Below are positions 19,726 to 32,600 of a DNA stretch of 64,000 bases, in pieces. The stretch is taken from contig JBCAQO010000020.1 of NCBI GenBank assembly GCA_039111635.1, forward strand, positions 1 to 64,000. The letters run 5' to 3'. The position numbers and the translations under genes were made by a program. The notes below the pieces were generated by a model. The model searched no databases. It saw only the letters and a program-made list of their open reading frames with translations, and was not told the origin of the DNA. Within the stretch, counting starts at the first letter, position 1. The number at the start of each line of letters is the position of its first letter. The stretch is from Heterobasidion occidentale. Its lineage: Eukaryota > Basidiomycota > Agaricomycetes > Russulales > Bondarzewiaceae.

Positions 19726-22700
19726 TCATATATTGTAAGCTTCTACAAGTTCTTTGGCGTTCTTCAGGTTCGTCCTCGTTAACCACTCGTTTGATGAGTC
19801 CGGGTACCCTTTCCAGCATACTAGGTATTGATATCCGCGTCCTCGTTTCCTTCTGTTGAGAATTTCTTCAACTTCGTATTCCTCTTGTCCTTCCACGAGG
19901 TCAGGGGGTGGTTGTTCGTAGTTGGGACCATGGGCGGCCGTTTCTCGATATGGTATGATTAAGGAGGCATGGAACACGGGGCGTATCTTCCATGTCGGCG
20001 GGAGCTTTAGTTTGTACGTCACCGATCCTAGCTTTTCTTCTATTTCGAATGGTCCGTGTAACTTAGGGGCCAACTTGTCTTTTGGATGCGTGCTGGTGAT
20101 GTTTTTTCCCGAGAGCCAAACCTTTTGCCCTACTCTTAGTTCGACCCTATTCTCGGCGGTTCTGTTCTTCATTGACTCCGCTGCGACTTCTAGACTGGCT
20201 TTGGTCTCTTCTTGTAGTTGTTCCAGTTTTTCCAGTCTTTGTTCTACGCGGGGAATATCAGATCTTGGTGCGATCTGGGGTGCGAAGGTTGGGTTATAAC
20301 CGTACATGAGTTCAAACGGGGATTGGTGCGTGGCCGAGTGTTCTCTGACGTTATGTGCGAATTCTGCATACGGTAGGAGTTCGGGCCAGTTTGTTTGCTC
20401 GTAGTTGCAGAACACCCTGAGATATTGTTCCAGCTCTTGGTTCACCCTTTTGGTTTCTCCATCTGTTTCTGGGTGGTACGCGGTGGACAGGGCCGTAGTT
20501 ACTCCTAGTTTTTTCCACAGTTCTTTGGTGAATCTGGCGGCGAACTGCAGACCTCGATCCGAAATGATCTTTCTTGGGAGTCCATATCGTTTCCACACGT
20601 TTTTCATGTAAAGGTCGGCGGTTCCTTCCGCGTCTATGGTTTTTGCGCACGGAGTGTAGACGGCTCCCTTGGTGCTTCTGTCCACTGTTACGTGTATCGC
20701 ATCATATGGTCCGACTCGCGGGAGGTCCGTGATGAAGTCCATTGTGACTACCTGCCAGGGTCCTTCTGGTATCTCGTTTGGGATTAGTGGAACGCGTGTG
20801 GGGTGCATGATGTTTTTGGTGTTTTGGCACGTGGCACATCCTGTTACGTATTCTTTTACGAATGTCGACATCCCAGGCCACCAGAAGTTGTCGGATACCA
20901 AGACATATGTTTTCCATCGTCCTGGATGTCTGACTGTGGGTGAATCGTGATATATTTTTACTATTTTTCTTTTTAGTTCATCGTTTGGTGGGACGTATAT
21001 TTTGCCTTCATGCCAGATGAGGTCGTCTTCTAGGTTCCATTCTTGTAGTCCTTTGGAGAGTGTTCTTGGCCCTGCTGTTTTGATAATCTCCATTGCTTCC
21101 AGCACTTCTTTGTCTTTTGCCATGACATTTTTTAGCTCTTGCCTGAGTTGCCTGTCTAGCATTTTGACTGTGCCTCTCCCTGCGGCGCTTTTGACGAACA
21201 TTTGGGGTTTTAGCAGTATTTGGTTTTCGTTGTCTAGTTTCACCCCCCGTTTTAGATCTGGACGCCTGGACAGAGCATCCAGTCGATGGGAGGTGCCCGG
21301 TTTGTGCACCAATGTGAAGTCAAAGCGTGATAGGAAGAGCGCCCAACGTGCTTGTTGGCAGGACAGAGTTCATGCTGTGGAGAAGTAGAGAAGGTTTTTA
21401 TGGTCCGACCATATTTCAAATGGGTGTCGTGCACCTTCGAGGTAGATACGCCAGTGATCTAGGGCATGGATAACGGCTAGGAGTTCTTTGTCAAAGATGT
21501 CGTAGTTGCGCTCTGCAGAGTTAAACGACTTTGACAGGTAGGCTACTGGGTGCCAGCCGTTGCCTGGGGTTTCCTGCGATAAGATGGCGCCTGATGCGAA
21601 ATCGGAGGCGTCGGTCTCGAGTCGGAACGGTCGATTTCCATCAGGGTAGGCCAATACTGGTGTCGCGGTGAAGCAGAGCTTAAGAGTTTCAAATGCCGTG
21701 TTGCGTTCGTCTGTCCATGTGAAGGGGGTGTCTTTTTTTGTCAGGTCATTAAGGGGTCGTGCCGTCGTAGCGAAGTTTTGGATGAATCTTCGATAGAAGT
21801 TTCCAAAGCCTAAGAAGGATTGCACTTCTTTCAAGTTTGTCAGGGTTGGCCATTTGGAAATTCCTTCGATTTTAACTGGGTCCATGGCTATGTTATCTGC
21901 GGAGATGATGAAACCAAGATATTTGACCGTGTCGACCTCGAATGCACACTTGGAGGGTTTCAAGAACAGGTCATTGTCTAAGAGTATTTGCATGACTTGG
22001 ATTGTCACTCGTCGGTGTTCTTCCACTGTTTTCGTGAAGATGAGGATATCATCCATATACACCGTTACGACTTGTGCGACAATGAGGTCATGGAAAATAA
22101 TGTTCATCATGGTCTGGAACGTCGCCGGCGAGTTACAAAGACCAAAGAACATGACGAGGCACTCGAACAGGCCAAACTTGGTTAGGAAGGCCGTTTTCCA
22201 TTCATCTCCTTCCCTCATGCGGATGTTGTTGTACCCCCATTTGACGTCGAATTTCGAGAAGACTTTCACCTTTGATTTGGCTATGGTTTGGATTACATCG
22301 TTGATCATGGGCAAAGGGTATTTGTTTTTTATTGTCCATTTGTTGAGTTTCCTGTAATCTTGGACCGGCCTAAGATCTCCTTCTTTCTTTTTTACGAAAA
22401 AGAACGAGGATGCTTGTGGGGAATTTGATATACGTATCGTTCCTCTCTTCAAGTGCTCTTGTGTCATATCATATAGCTTGTCTTCTTCTTCTTCTGTTAG
22501 GTGGTACAACTTGCAGCCGCTCGGCTCCCATCCGGGTTTCATGTCGATTTTGTGGTCCCACTGTGAATGTTTGGGAAGTCTCTGCGAGGCTTCTTGACTG
22601 AAGACTTTGGCGAAGCGTTTGAGAACGTATGCAGGGACTATTTCTTCTACCGTGCGTTCGTCTTTTCCTTTGTTTGCCAATTCCGCCAATTCCTGCGACT

Positions 22701-23503
22701 TGCTGTGGACGGACTGGATGCGGATTGCTTCGAGCGGGTGCATTTCAAACGGGTCTTGGTGATACCACTCTTCGTAGAATTTGGAGAAGAAGGTTTTATC
22801 CGTGTTTTCCTCTTCTTCTGGTTCATCTTTTATTTTGGAGTACCCGATCGTTCTTGCACTTCTTCGCCGTGATAGGAGTTGTGCTTGTACTGTGAATTTC
22901 GGTCGACTGACTAGGCACGTTTTGGCACAGTCAGAGAACGTGAGGCAATTCTTTACCCAATTGATCTGGGGGTTGTGCTTGTGTAGCCAATTGGTCCCTA
23001 GAATCACATCTTCTTCTCCTAAATTGGTAGCAAGCAGCTCGCATTGTTCGTCATGATAGTTGCCTTCATCGTTGGCTATTCTCATCAGGAGACATGCCTT
23101 GTCTGTGATCTTCCCTCCTTCGTTTGCTGTTTCGTCTACGTTAAATACCGGGATAAACCTGTTGATCTTTCGGAGCGGTATTCCCTGCTTTCGACAGAAC
23201 TGTCTATCGATGAGGAGTCCCTCTGCTCCGGAATCGATCAGTACTTTGGCTTTGGTGGTTCCCCTTTTGTGTTTCAGTTGTATGTTCATACACATAGATG
23301 ACTTTTGATTGGATTTTGTGAGTCGTACAACTGTTTTTACATAAGGGTTCTGGGCGGGCCTATGGTACACCGAGGACATAGGCCGGTTTAAAAATCCGCA
23401 TTCGATTCCTTTCGCTTGCTTCCTTCGCTTAATTCTTGAAGGAGCGCTTCTTGTTCGTCCCACCTCAACTTCCCTATAAACCTCTGGATCTCTTCTTGGC
23501 TAA
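19726..23503 (-). pseudogene. pol of element C (protease, RT, RNase H, integrase, chromodomain), one TGA
   Basis: The pol frame overlaps the end of gag by ~116 nt in the -1 frame. Motifs in order: protease LIDSGAEGLLI, GTNWL; RT with SSFFFVKKK, DYRKLN, YMDDILIF; RNase H TDASDFASGAILSQ and FEIWSDHKNL; TGA at 21370-21372; integrase zinc region with HPGR...CATCQ, core MDFITDLP and SDRG; chromodomain YEVEEILNRRKRGRGYQYLVCWKGYP. The frame is otherwise continuous through the TGA, so a single nonsense mutation separates the halves. The integrase half is intact to its TAG/TAA stop near 19726. Confidence 0.9.
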
Positions 23504-25028
23504 TGTCAAGCTCCTTCTGACGTATAGGTGCATCCTCTCCGGGTGCGTAGGCCTGGCGCGCTGCGAGTCTAGCCCAGAATGGGTTAGTCGTCGCCATGCT
23601 TCTATCTTCGCCCGGAGTTGCTGTCTCGCCACTGCCCTGAGCTCTTGCCGGGAGCGCTCTGCCATAGCCTCCTCCTCTGCTGGCCAATGTTCCGCCGGCT
23701 TGAGCCGGGCGGTACCCCATTTTTCCACTACCCTGTTGAACATATCCAGTTCCCCCTTCATGTACCCTAGATGAAACCCTGGCCGGACATTGGTTTGCCA
23801 TGTGCCCCTTCTGTCAACAATAGAAACACCCACCCTCTGCGCGCAGTCTGGTTCGCTCGTCGTCGGTGAGGGGAGTGCGGACAGCGTCTATAGCCATTGG
23901 TACAACTGAGTTGTTCATGGAGGTGGGGGCGTTGGAAGAGTTGTAGCGGAATGGGTTGCTAAGTTGTGGTGTGGTGGTCGGGATCGAGCTTTTTATGCTC
24001 TGGAGTTCCCTCCACTGGTTGTCAAATCGTCGGATGTATTTTACCCAGTCGTCCATAGTGGTCGGCATTTCCGGCAGCCTGTAAATTTGTTTGAGGATTT
24101 CTGGGTGTATGGCTCGGCGGAGGTAGTCGACTGTGGATTCTAGATCGAATCCACTTTCTCCGGCGGTCATAAGGTAGTCCGTGACGAATTCGTCTGATCT
24201 TTTTCCCATCCTCATGGTGAATAGTTTCTGCCGCGCTTTCTGTTCCAGGCTTTCATCTTTGAATGCGGCGGCTAGTTCTCCTAGAAATTCCTTGAACGTT
24301 CCCCACTTTGGTTTGGCTTCTGTTGTTTTGTACTCCCAAATTTCCCTGTCGGAGTAATACTTCTGGGCAAACAGTGAGGCCGTTCCTGCCCTCATGTACG
24401 ATAACACCATTAGGGTCCTATCCATGTCCGTTGCGTATCTTGTTGGGTTGGCCGCGATGTACATGTGGCATTTGTAGATCCATTCTCTGTACTTTGACCT
24501 AGTCCCATCAAAGTCCTTGGGTTTGTTTCCTTTGTCTGACATCTCGTCGTCTGCGTCTGTTACTCTTGCCTTTGGTGTTGGGTCAGGGTTTGGGTCCGGG
24601 CGTCTCGGGTTGCTCGGTCCTGGTGTGGGTTCTGGGTCTTCTTCGTCTACTGGAGTTAATACTCCCGCCGGGATGATTCCTTCTTCGATGTCTTCTTTGG
24701 GAATATCAACTGGTGTGTTTCTTCTGGGGATATTGATCGGGGGTAGTGTGGGTTTGGTTCGGGTCGGAGTGGTGATTGTTCTGAGGGGTGCCTTCCTGTC
24801 TTCCCAGGCTACTAGTGGGGCGTCAACAGGTTTTCCGCTGTCTGGTCCTCCTATGTAAACCCAGATTCCTTTCGAGTTTCTTCTGATGGTTCATCCTAGA
24901 TTGACGTACGAGTCCAAATGTTCCAAGTAGTCGGTTCCGTGTGGAACTTGCCCTACTTCTCTTCCCTTTCCTTTGGAAGTCGTGGTGGTTCGATCAAGAG
25001 AGCCCACGCTAGCCTCAACCTGATCAAG
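23388..25028 (-). pseudogene. gag of element C, interrupted by two TGA codons
   Basis: The same frame runs from about 25028 to TAA at 23388, with TGA at 24891-24893 and 23814-23816. The middle part starts at ATG 24542 (MSDKGNKPKDFDG) and carries the capsid-type domain (CHMYIAANP, FKDESLEQKARQKL). The second TGA falls inside the zinc knuckle, between CFYC and QKGHMANQC, in the slot normally held by a basic residue. The Gag C-terminus overlaps pol. Either stop would prevent full-length Gag unless read through. The true start codon upstream of 24893 is not clear. Confidence 0.8.
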
Positions 25029-25344
25029 GTTCGAGGGTCAAGGCAACAGCAGCTCTTTCTGGCCAGGTATCGTAAAGTGTCGTACGGTAGGTAGCGTCAG
25101 GCGCAATTGTTTCGGTCGTACCTCCACTGGGTTGATTACCAGATAGAGATATTCTACAACCTAAAGCAACCCACACTGAAGTGGAGTCGCCCAATCGTTC
25201 GCTCAAAGCGTATAGTAACTACTACGGTCGACGGTCGCTTGTCTTTTGGGACTGCCTAGCGCCGTATGTATGTAGCCGGTGTTCTGCTATGAGGAAAAGG
25301 ACGAGGCTAGAGTGTGGAGTAGGATTTGGGGGAGGCTATCCAGA
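25029..25344 (-). other. 5' leader of element C
   Basis: Leader between LTR and gag. TCTGGATAGCC next to the LTR could hold a primer-binding site, but I cannot match it to a tRNA with confidence. Confidence 0.5.
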
Positions 25345-25683
25345 TGTCACGAACAACTGTTTGAGACGAGAGTTTCCTAGTCCACAAATTGATACTAATA
25401 TTGAAAGGATGATGATAAGAGTGATGGATGCAAAGAGGTGGAGCTGATCAGACCGATGCTCGAGAATCAGGGAAGACTGGTGAACAGCAGTTCCTAGATT
25501 GGACAAAGGTGGATAGCCTAAGGCTCTCCTACTGTGCGCAGCCGCTATAAATACATACAGGTGAGAGCACGGACCAAGTAACTATGGATCAGGAGCGCGA
25601 GGTATAGTCGGGAGAAAGGTCCTATGTGTCCTTATACGGATCGTGGGAAAGGTAGGAAAAGATATAGTAAGCGTTTCATAACA
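25345..25683 (-). repeat. 5' LTR of element C
   Basis: 339 bp, same length as the other LTR. CGTAG follows at 25684-25688. Confidence 0.95.
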
Positions 25684-25688
25684 CGTAG

Positions 25689-25765
25689 TGGAGCCGCCTA
25701 GCATGTGATGCTTGAACCATCGGATAGACCAGCCCCGACGGGCTCCGATCGGTCAAGTCATAACA
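25689..25765 (-). repeat. Left LTR of B1, second segment
   Basis: 77 bases identical to 35237-35313, completing the LTR interrupted by element C. The PPT of B1 (TAGAAAGGGGGTAA on the minus strand) follows at 25766-25780. Confidence 0.95.
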
Positions 25766-28230
25766 TTACCCCCTTTCTAGGTCCCAACTCCTGAGGGGAC
25801 TACTCGCCTCCGCAAGCTTCATCGTCATTCCACGTACAATTGCTTTCTGGTCGTCCAATAACGATCGGGATGCGTCTTCCCGATATGACTTCGTTTTCTG
25901 GGGCGAAGACCGACTTACGTCGTTTACAATGCCTAGGAGTTTTCCATCTCCGTTGAGCTGTTTGGTTTAGGTACCTAGCAATATCGCCACAATATTGCGT
26001 CACCCTTCCAATGTTCTTCCTTCACCAGTATGGTTTTGTTGCGTGCGAGTATGCTCCTAGAGTCAATAGGCAGCTGCTCAAACCAGGCCTCTCCTGGTAC
26101 TGTTTGTTAAGCCAGTTTTCTGCTCTGACAAGATGCAGAAAGGTGTTGTGCGGATGATTATATGATGAAATAGAAACTCGTCTGTGGATGGGTGTATGTC
26201 GTTCTTCTTCCAAAATGCCGAAGGCCATGCTTCAGTGTTTCCAGGATAGATCCTCATCTCCGTGATCTCCGGTATTGAGGGGGACTCCAGGTGTGTGGGT
26301 TGATCGCTTTACTAAGGCTTAGGCCCACCAACCTATCAAGAGTAGACTGCTCTTGACTTGTTTTGAGTCCGGCAAGACCCCTTTGAAGATCCCTAACTCT
26401 GTCAGCCCCATACGGTGGCCCGTCCTGGTTAGAGATTGGTGTTTGTCCAGAGTTTGTTTGTCACATGGGAGCGAGCATGCAGCCGCACTCCGCGTATTGA
26501 ACACGAGGTAAGGATTTTGAAGAATAGACTTTGAACCCCATGGTTTCTTGAGTAAGCCATGGTATCCACCTTGACGGTAATTATTTAGGGTCAGCGTAAG
26601 GTATGTCCTGGTAGTTTAACGTCATGCCGGACGTTCGTAGTTTTGCGTCTTTGCGGATGTCCTCTAGTTTATCCTTAAGTCTTCGCGGACTGAGGCTAGT
26701 TTATACATAAGTCATTGCGGACTGCCCTGCTAGTTTACGCCAAGGTCGTTGCGGACCTATCCATCTTCCGACGTAGGAGTACCTGTAAACAAGATGGAAG
26801 ACCTTTTCTGCGCGCCGGAACATTCATCGGTGATGCGCATAGAGCCCTAGACCAAGTACAGCCGTCTCGACAGGGTTCCCATTGAGGCAAGATGGTGACG
26901 GTTTATACTATATCAAACCGGATAACTTATAGAGTTGCCAGAATAGACATTGGAGCCTATTTTGACACAACTCACATGGCCCTGTACATGAAGGGCAGCT
27001 CAGTTTATTGTCATAAAGGATGGCAACTAGTTTATAGTCATTGCGGACGTCCGCTATCGCCTGGCTTGAACCTCCCGAGCCTCGATAGATTTAATCCTCC
27101 GGGGTGAGGGTAGTTTAAGGTCATTTTGGACTAGTTGGTGGCTAAGGTCGTAGCCATCAACCACATCTCCTATGCGTGAAGGAGTAAATAGTTTATCGTC
27201 ATTGCGGACTATCCCTGTAAAGGAAAGGGCAATCCCAGTTTATCGTCATGAAGGACGTCTGAAACCAGAGGCACGATCCCAGTTGCCTCTTGACTGGCCC
27301 TTGAAGCGGAATCCTTGCTTCGGACTTCAAGGGTAGAATGGGCGCACCATGGCGTAGTTGTGGTCCTGTCGGATGGCTGACAACCTGCACCATGTCCCCA
27401 AACCCCTTGCATGGATTTGAACCGTGTCGACCCCATACTCTTTTACTGTAAGGCGTATGGAATATGGAAGCGCCTTGACCTAGTCGGCAGGGTTCTGCAA
27501 TGGTGGAGGCCCTCCCTTCCACCATCTGCTAGAATGCAACCATGCTCCGATGGTCCTTGGTAGCTTTAACGTTGTTCCGGACGGTAACTAGTTTATAGTC
27601 ATTGCGGACCAAGCCTTCCGTAGTTTTACATTGTTGCGGATGTAAATTTGTCCTTTTTGGTTACTTAGTGGAGTGCGGCCACTAGGCACCGGCATCGCAG
27701 ATAGGGCCCCCTAATGCGGAAACGGCCCTGTAAAACTGGAAATCCAAAGTGGGACGTCCAAGACACCTGTCAGACCTTGACAGCGAGGTAGGGTCCGCCG
27801 TTCCCCAACGGCAAACATGCAACACGATTTCCCACCAATATTCTTGCATCATCATAGCCTCTCGGTTGCGCCACACGATCGAGAAGGCCGGCATATCAGT
27901 ACCAGTTATTTGTTGAATCCAAGGACCTCCTAATGCGGAAAGGGTCATGTAAAACTGGGGATCCAAGCGGGACACCCGATTCGCTTGTCAGAATACCTCT
28001 TGACAACAAGAGTGTTAGATGCTTGTCCTTCCAAGACCGGAGGGTTGAAACGCGCATGGCCAGGTACTTCCCCTGCCTTCTTATCTTTTCACAGTTTAAC
28101 GTCATGCAGGACGTTACCTCGGTGTCCTGTGCGTGAAACCGGTACCTGTGGTGCGGAGGGTTTTTTCCTCTCCATCACCTTCTGAGACAAGGGGTTCCTT
28201 AACTCCCTTGTCTAATATCCTCCGCCGATA
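25766..28230 (-). other. 3' noncoding region of B1 with motif/stem-loop array
   Basis: No conserved ORF. On the minus strand about 14 degenerate copies of GTCCGCAATGAC-n-TAAACTA lie between ~26616 and ~28112, alternating with short inverted repeats. Clear plus-strand examples of the complement are at 27027, 27188, 27588 and 26696. A tRNA-like block lies at ~27400-27490 and a 290-base stretch (27682-27975) is almost identical to B2. See the B2 entry at 49285-50880. Confidence 0.75.
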
Positions 28231-29588
28231 TCCCCAAAATCTCCGTATCCCTCATCTGGTCAGTAATATGGGTCGGCGTTGTCGTAATTGCCATCGTCGA
28301 CCTCATTCCATGCGTCTAGTTCAGCTTGAGTCCAGGCAGCAGTTCGCTGAGCTGGTCGCTGGCGGACTTGAGTTCGTCTGCCAAAGTGAGAATGCGTTTC
28401 CTCAGGTCGATTATCTCGAGGACGGTTTGGAGTCAGCGAATCTCTTGGTTGAGTTCTTCTAAGACCGTCTCGCCCGAGTTGGGGTGCCACCCTTGTCCTG
28501 GGATTCCCTCGTCTCTCGTTCCTCCTGTACCTTGGTGGATGCTCCTCATTGCTGCCTCCAGCGTCCCGCCCGGTGGATTGTCCTGTCGATACGGGAGGAA
28601 GGGTCTCTCGATCCCGTTGTGCCTGTCGTTGTACCGTGGTCCAGACATATTCTGTCTGGACAGCTGCGTCTCGACTGGTTGGCGCTGGTATGGTTCTGCT
28701 GGCTTCATCGTCCTCTGGCTGGACACGGAACGGGTCAATCCGAACGGGCTGGGAGTGAGGAGAGAGTACTGCATCGGTGCTCAAGATGAGGGCAGGTAAG
28801 AGCTCCAGGTTGATGAAGGAGGAAAACTCGTCGGGATGGATGAGTAGGGCATACACCCCATTATTTCCTCTGGCATACCAGGAGGCCGCTCGATGATCAT
28901 CGGCATAGGCCAAAAGCCGGACCTGGTCGCTTGCGTCTGCGAGGCGCCTGGGAACGTCACTGTTCTTGCTCCCTGATTGTCCTGCAAAGTAATTAGCGAG
29001 CCTCTGCAAGGCTAACGCTGTGGCCATCTGTATTACCGCCGAGATGGTGGTGCGCTGAAGCAGCACATCCCCTAGTCCTTCCAGTTCTCGGGGGTGCAGA
29101 TCTCCACTACTGACAGGGGCTCCTCTGGTCCTGGCAGCCGATGCACTAATTGTTGCTGATTCACGTACACCTGTTTCAACAATTGTAGGTGTTGCCAAAT
29201 TTGCATGGTTTCTCTGTCCTCTGCTACTTCTCGTTTCTGGTCTTGCGTCTCCTTGAGCCATCGCTGTCGTTGGTCGTGGAGGCGTTGGTGGAGCCGGTCT
29301 TCTTTCCTCTTGACGTCCCTCATCGTGCTCGTCATGAGTTCTCTCAGCCCGAGGTGAGGCTCATAATTCCGTTCGATCTTCGGTGAACGAGGTGAGGTTG
29401 GTGGAGACTGGTATGGAAACTCCCTCTGAAGATGCTGGGCGGCTGCCTCGGCTAGGTCGTCCAGTGTCGGGGTTGGCCACGGCCAAAACGATGTCTGGCG
29501 AGGGGTTCCTTGATGGTGAGGAGGTAGTTCCTTCATAGATGAGCATTGCGCGTTCTGGGGAGTAATCAAGAGAGGAGTGGTTGGACAT
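28230..29588 (-). pseudogene. ORF3 region of B1, broken
   Basis: Corresponds to 47815-49194 of B2. The ATG at 29588 (MSNHSSLDYSP) and the coil segment (frame 29072-29640) are present. The middle segment carries RDAAVQTEYVW and LLAYADDHRAASWY. The last coiled-coil segment is cut by TGA at 28433 where B2 has CGG. The upstream TATA box and the chromodomain are deleted. Function unknown; comparison with B2 gives the coding-constraint evidence. Confidence 0.7.
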
Positions 29589-29636
29589 GTGTTGGGGGAA
29601 TATCCTTCCTTTTGATAAAGAGAGGTCGCTCCTCTT

Positions 29637-32600
29637 AGAATGGTCTCCACTTCGTAGTGTTCTTCTTCATTCAAGATTTCTGGTGCTGGTCTGGGAAAGT
29701 TCTCTCCATGGGCCGCTGTCTCATGATATTTGGTGAGCACGGAGGCATGAAATACCAGGTGTATCTTCCATGTTTCAGGTATTTTCAGCCAATAAGCCAG
29801 GGGCCCAATTCTTTCGGTCACTTGGAAAGGACCATAACGCCTAGGTGCCAGTTTGAACTTTGGATGAGTCGTCCAAATATGGGTTCCTTCTAACCAAACT
29901 TGGGTTCCTGTTTCCCACTGCGGAAGTTTCCGGTGTAGGTCCCGGTCTTTGGCGTGCTGCGCCGCTATCTGTAGGCTGGCAGCCGCGTCCTCTTGGACTT
30001 CCTTGATTAGCCGTAGACGTTCAGTTACTGCGGGCACCTTGGTCTCCAATGCTGAGTCCACCGAATACGGCGGATTAAATCCATAGAGGACTTCAAACGG
30101 CAATTTCCCTGTAGCGGAGTGTCTTCGGGTGTTGTGGGAGAATTCTGCAAAGGGGATCAAGTCTACCCAGTTATCTTGGTGGTAGTTGCAGAATACCCGC
30201 AAAAACTGTTTGATCTCCTGATTAACCCGTTCTGTTTCTCCGTTCGTTTGGGGGTGATAAGCCGTGCTGAGGGCCGGAGTGATTCCTAAGCCCTTCCATA
30301 GTTCTCGCGTGAATTTTGCCGCAAACTGAGGTCCTCTGTCGGATACCACTTGGTTGGTAGACCATATCATTTCCTAAAGAGTGTCGTGGTTTCTTCGGCT
30401 GTGATTGTCTTCTTGCACAGAGTTATGACTATTCCTTTGGACAGGCCTTGGTCCACTACCACGTTTATTGAATCATACCCTCTGCTTTCCGGGAGGTCTG
30501 TTACGAAATTGGTGGAGATAAAATGCCAAGGGGCATTTGTAGTTTCCAATGGGTGGATTGGAGGATGGGTCCTGCGGGGGAGGTTCTTGGTGGACTGGCA
30601 AACCGTGCATCCATCTACATATTGATGGACAAACTTGGTCGTGTTTGACCACCGGTAATGGCATTGCACCAATTCCAAGGTTTTCGCTCGCCCTGGGTGA
30701 CCTGTAGCCTTAGTGTCATGGTGTGCTTTGACAATTGTTTGCCGGAGGAGATCGTCTCTTGGGACGCATATGTAACCGTCCTGTCTTGTGATGCCATCTT
30801 CATGCGTCCACTTCCCTAAGAGGTCTCTCATTGCTTTTGGTCCTTTTTCCAATAGCTTCTTAAGGGCGACATCCACTAGCAAATCATGTTCGGAGCGTGA
30901 GTGTCAAATGAGGGAGAGGATGTCCGAGGATATGAGTTCTGTTGCCTTGACGTGTATGCCTTCGCTAGAATCTACCAAAGTTTTGCTGGACTCAGTGAAA
31001 AGTCTGGATGGGAGCAGAGTCTGTGCCTTGTTATCAGATTCCACCCCCTCACTAAGGTCTGGACGCCTGGACAGAGCATCGGCGTGGTTGGTCATTCCAG
31101 CTTTATAGCTGAGCTGGAAGTCAAATCTGGACAAAAACAGACTCCAACACGCTTGTCGCCTTGATAGATCTCGCGCCGTCTGGAAGTGTTCCAGGTTCTT
31201 GTGGTCTGTCCAGATCTCAAAGGGATGTCTAGCGCCTTCGAGGTAGTGTTTCCAATGTTCCAGCGCCTTGATGATTGCAAGGAGTTCGCGATCGTGTACA
31301 TCGTAATTCCTTTCGGGCGGTGGGAACGAACCTGAGAGGTATGCCACTGGGTGCCAGTCGTTATCAGGTCCTTCCTGTAAGAGGACTGCACCGTATGTGG
31401 AGAGGGAGGCGTCAGTGACGAGCCAATATGGGCGCGTCGGGTCGGGGTATATTAGGACGGGTTGACTGATGAAGGCTTTCTTCAATCGGTCAAAAGCCTG
31501 TTGGCAACTCGTTGTCCAGTCCCATTTCGTGTCCTTCTTGGTAAGATCATGTAGGGGTCGCGTGATCAAGGAGAACTTGTCAATGAATCGCCGATAAAAA
31601 TTCCCTAGACCTAAGAAGGAGCGGATGTCTCGGACTGTGCGAGGGATGGGCCATTCCTGGATTGCTTCAATCTTCGAATCTTCCATGGCGACGTGATCTT
31701 TTGAAATCGTGTATCCCAAGTAGTTTAGCTTTTCCTTGTGGAACTCGCATTTTTCTGGTTTGAGATACAGATCATTGTCACGTAGGATTTGGAGAACTCG
31801 TCGAATGATCACGATGTGTTCTGCCATAGTTCTTGTGAAGATGAGGATGTTGTCCATATATACCGCAATTTTCCGGGCCAAGATGAGCTCTTGGAAGATC
31901 ATGTTCATCATGGCCTGGAAGGTCCCTGGGGAATCGCACAGCCCAAAGAACATCACCGTGGGTTTAAAGAGTCCCAGGGGCGTTACAAACGCTGCTTTGA
32001 ACTCGTCTCCCTGCCTTGATGCGCACGTTGTTGTATCCCCACTGAACATCCAGTTTAGAGAATACCGTCACCCCTCGTATAATATCCAAGAGTTCTTGGA
32101 TTAGTGGCAAGGGGGTGACGTCTCAAATGGTGTGTTTGTTAAGGTGGCGATAATCCTGTACCGGGCGTAGTTTTCCATCCTTCTTGTTTATGAAGAAGAA
32201 GGAGGCTGCGCTAGGTGCTGTCGACCGATGTATTGTTCCTCTAGAGAGGTGCTCCTTGACAAATTTTCCTAGCTCGTTGTGTTTATCCGGGCTCAAGGGA
32301 AATATCCTTGGAGCTTGGGGTTTAAAAGACGGTTTGAGATTTATCGCGTGGTCCCAGATAGTGTGCTTGGGGAGTCGTTGTGATCGTCTCTCGCTAAAAA
32401 TGTCGAGGTAAGAGTGGTATTCTGTTGGCACGTGATCCTTTAAATCGGTCGTGTCGATTTCCTCCTCTAGGTCTTCGTCAAAGCTAGCGAACCCCGAGGG
32501 TTTGGGAGCTACCTTCCTGATGACGGGTTCTTCTCCGCTATCCGTTGCGGAGGAGTCAAACAATCTTTGTGCCTTTTCGGTGACTTTCCTTGAAGCTTCG

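Larger units (their letters stand above)
17984..25683 (-). mobile_element. Ty3/gypsy chromoviral element C, nested inside the B1 LTR
   Basis: 7.7-kb element with 339-bp LTRs (17984-18322 and 25345-25683) that differ at six sites by eye. Target duplication CGTAG at 17979-17983 and 25684-25688; the uninterrupted B LTR at ~35231-35240 shows a single CGTAG at the same place, which proves the insertion point. Minus strand order: gag, pol, ORF3. Coding regions are nearly complete but carry three in-frame TGA codons. Confidence 0.96.

Noticed and set aside
23383..23395. TTTAAAC-type slippery heptamer near the end of C gag
   Set aside because: Its phase fits the pol frame, not the gag frame, so it cannot serve gag-to-pol -1 slippage.
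23814..23816. TGA within the C zinc knuckle as a programmed readthrough site
   Set aside because: Two further TGA codons in the same element, and the same kind in unrelated genes here, point to mutation; a stop inside a zinc knuckle is also an unlikely regulatory site.
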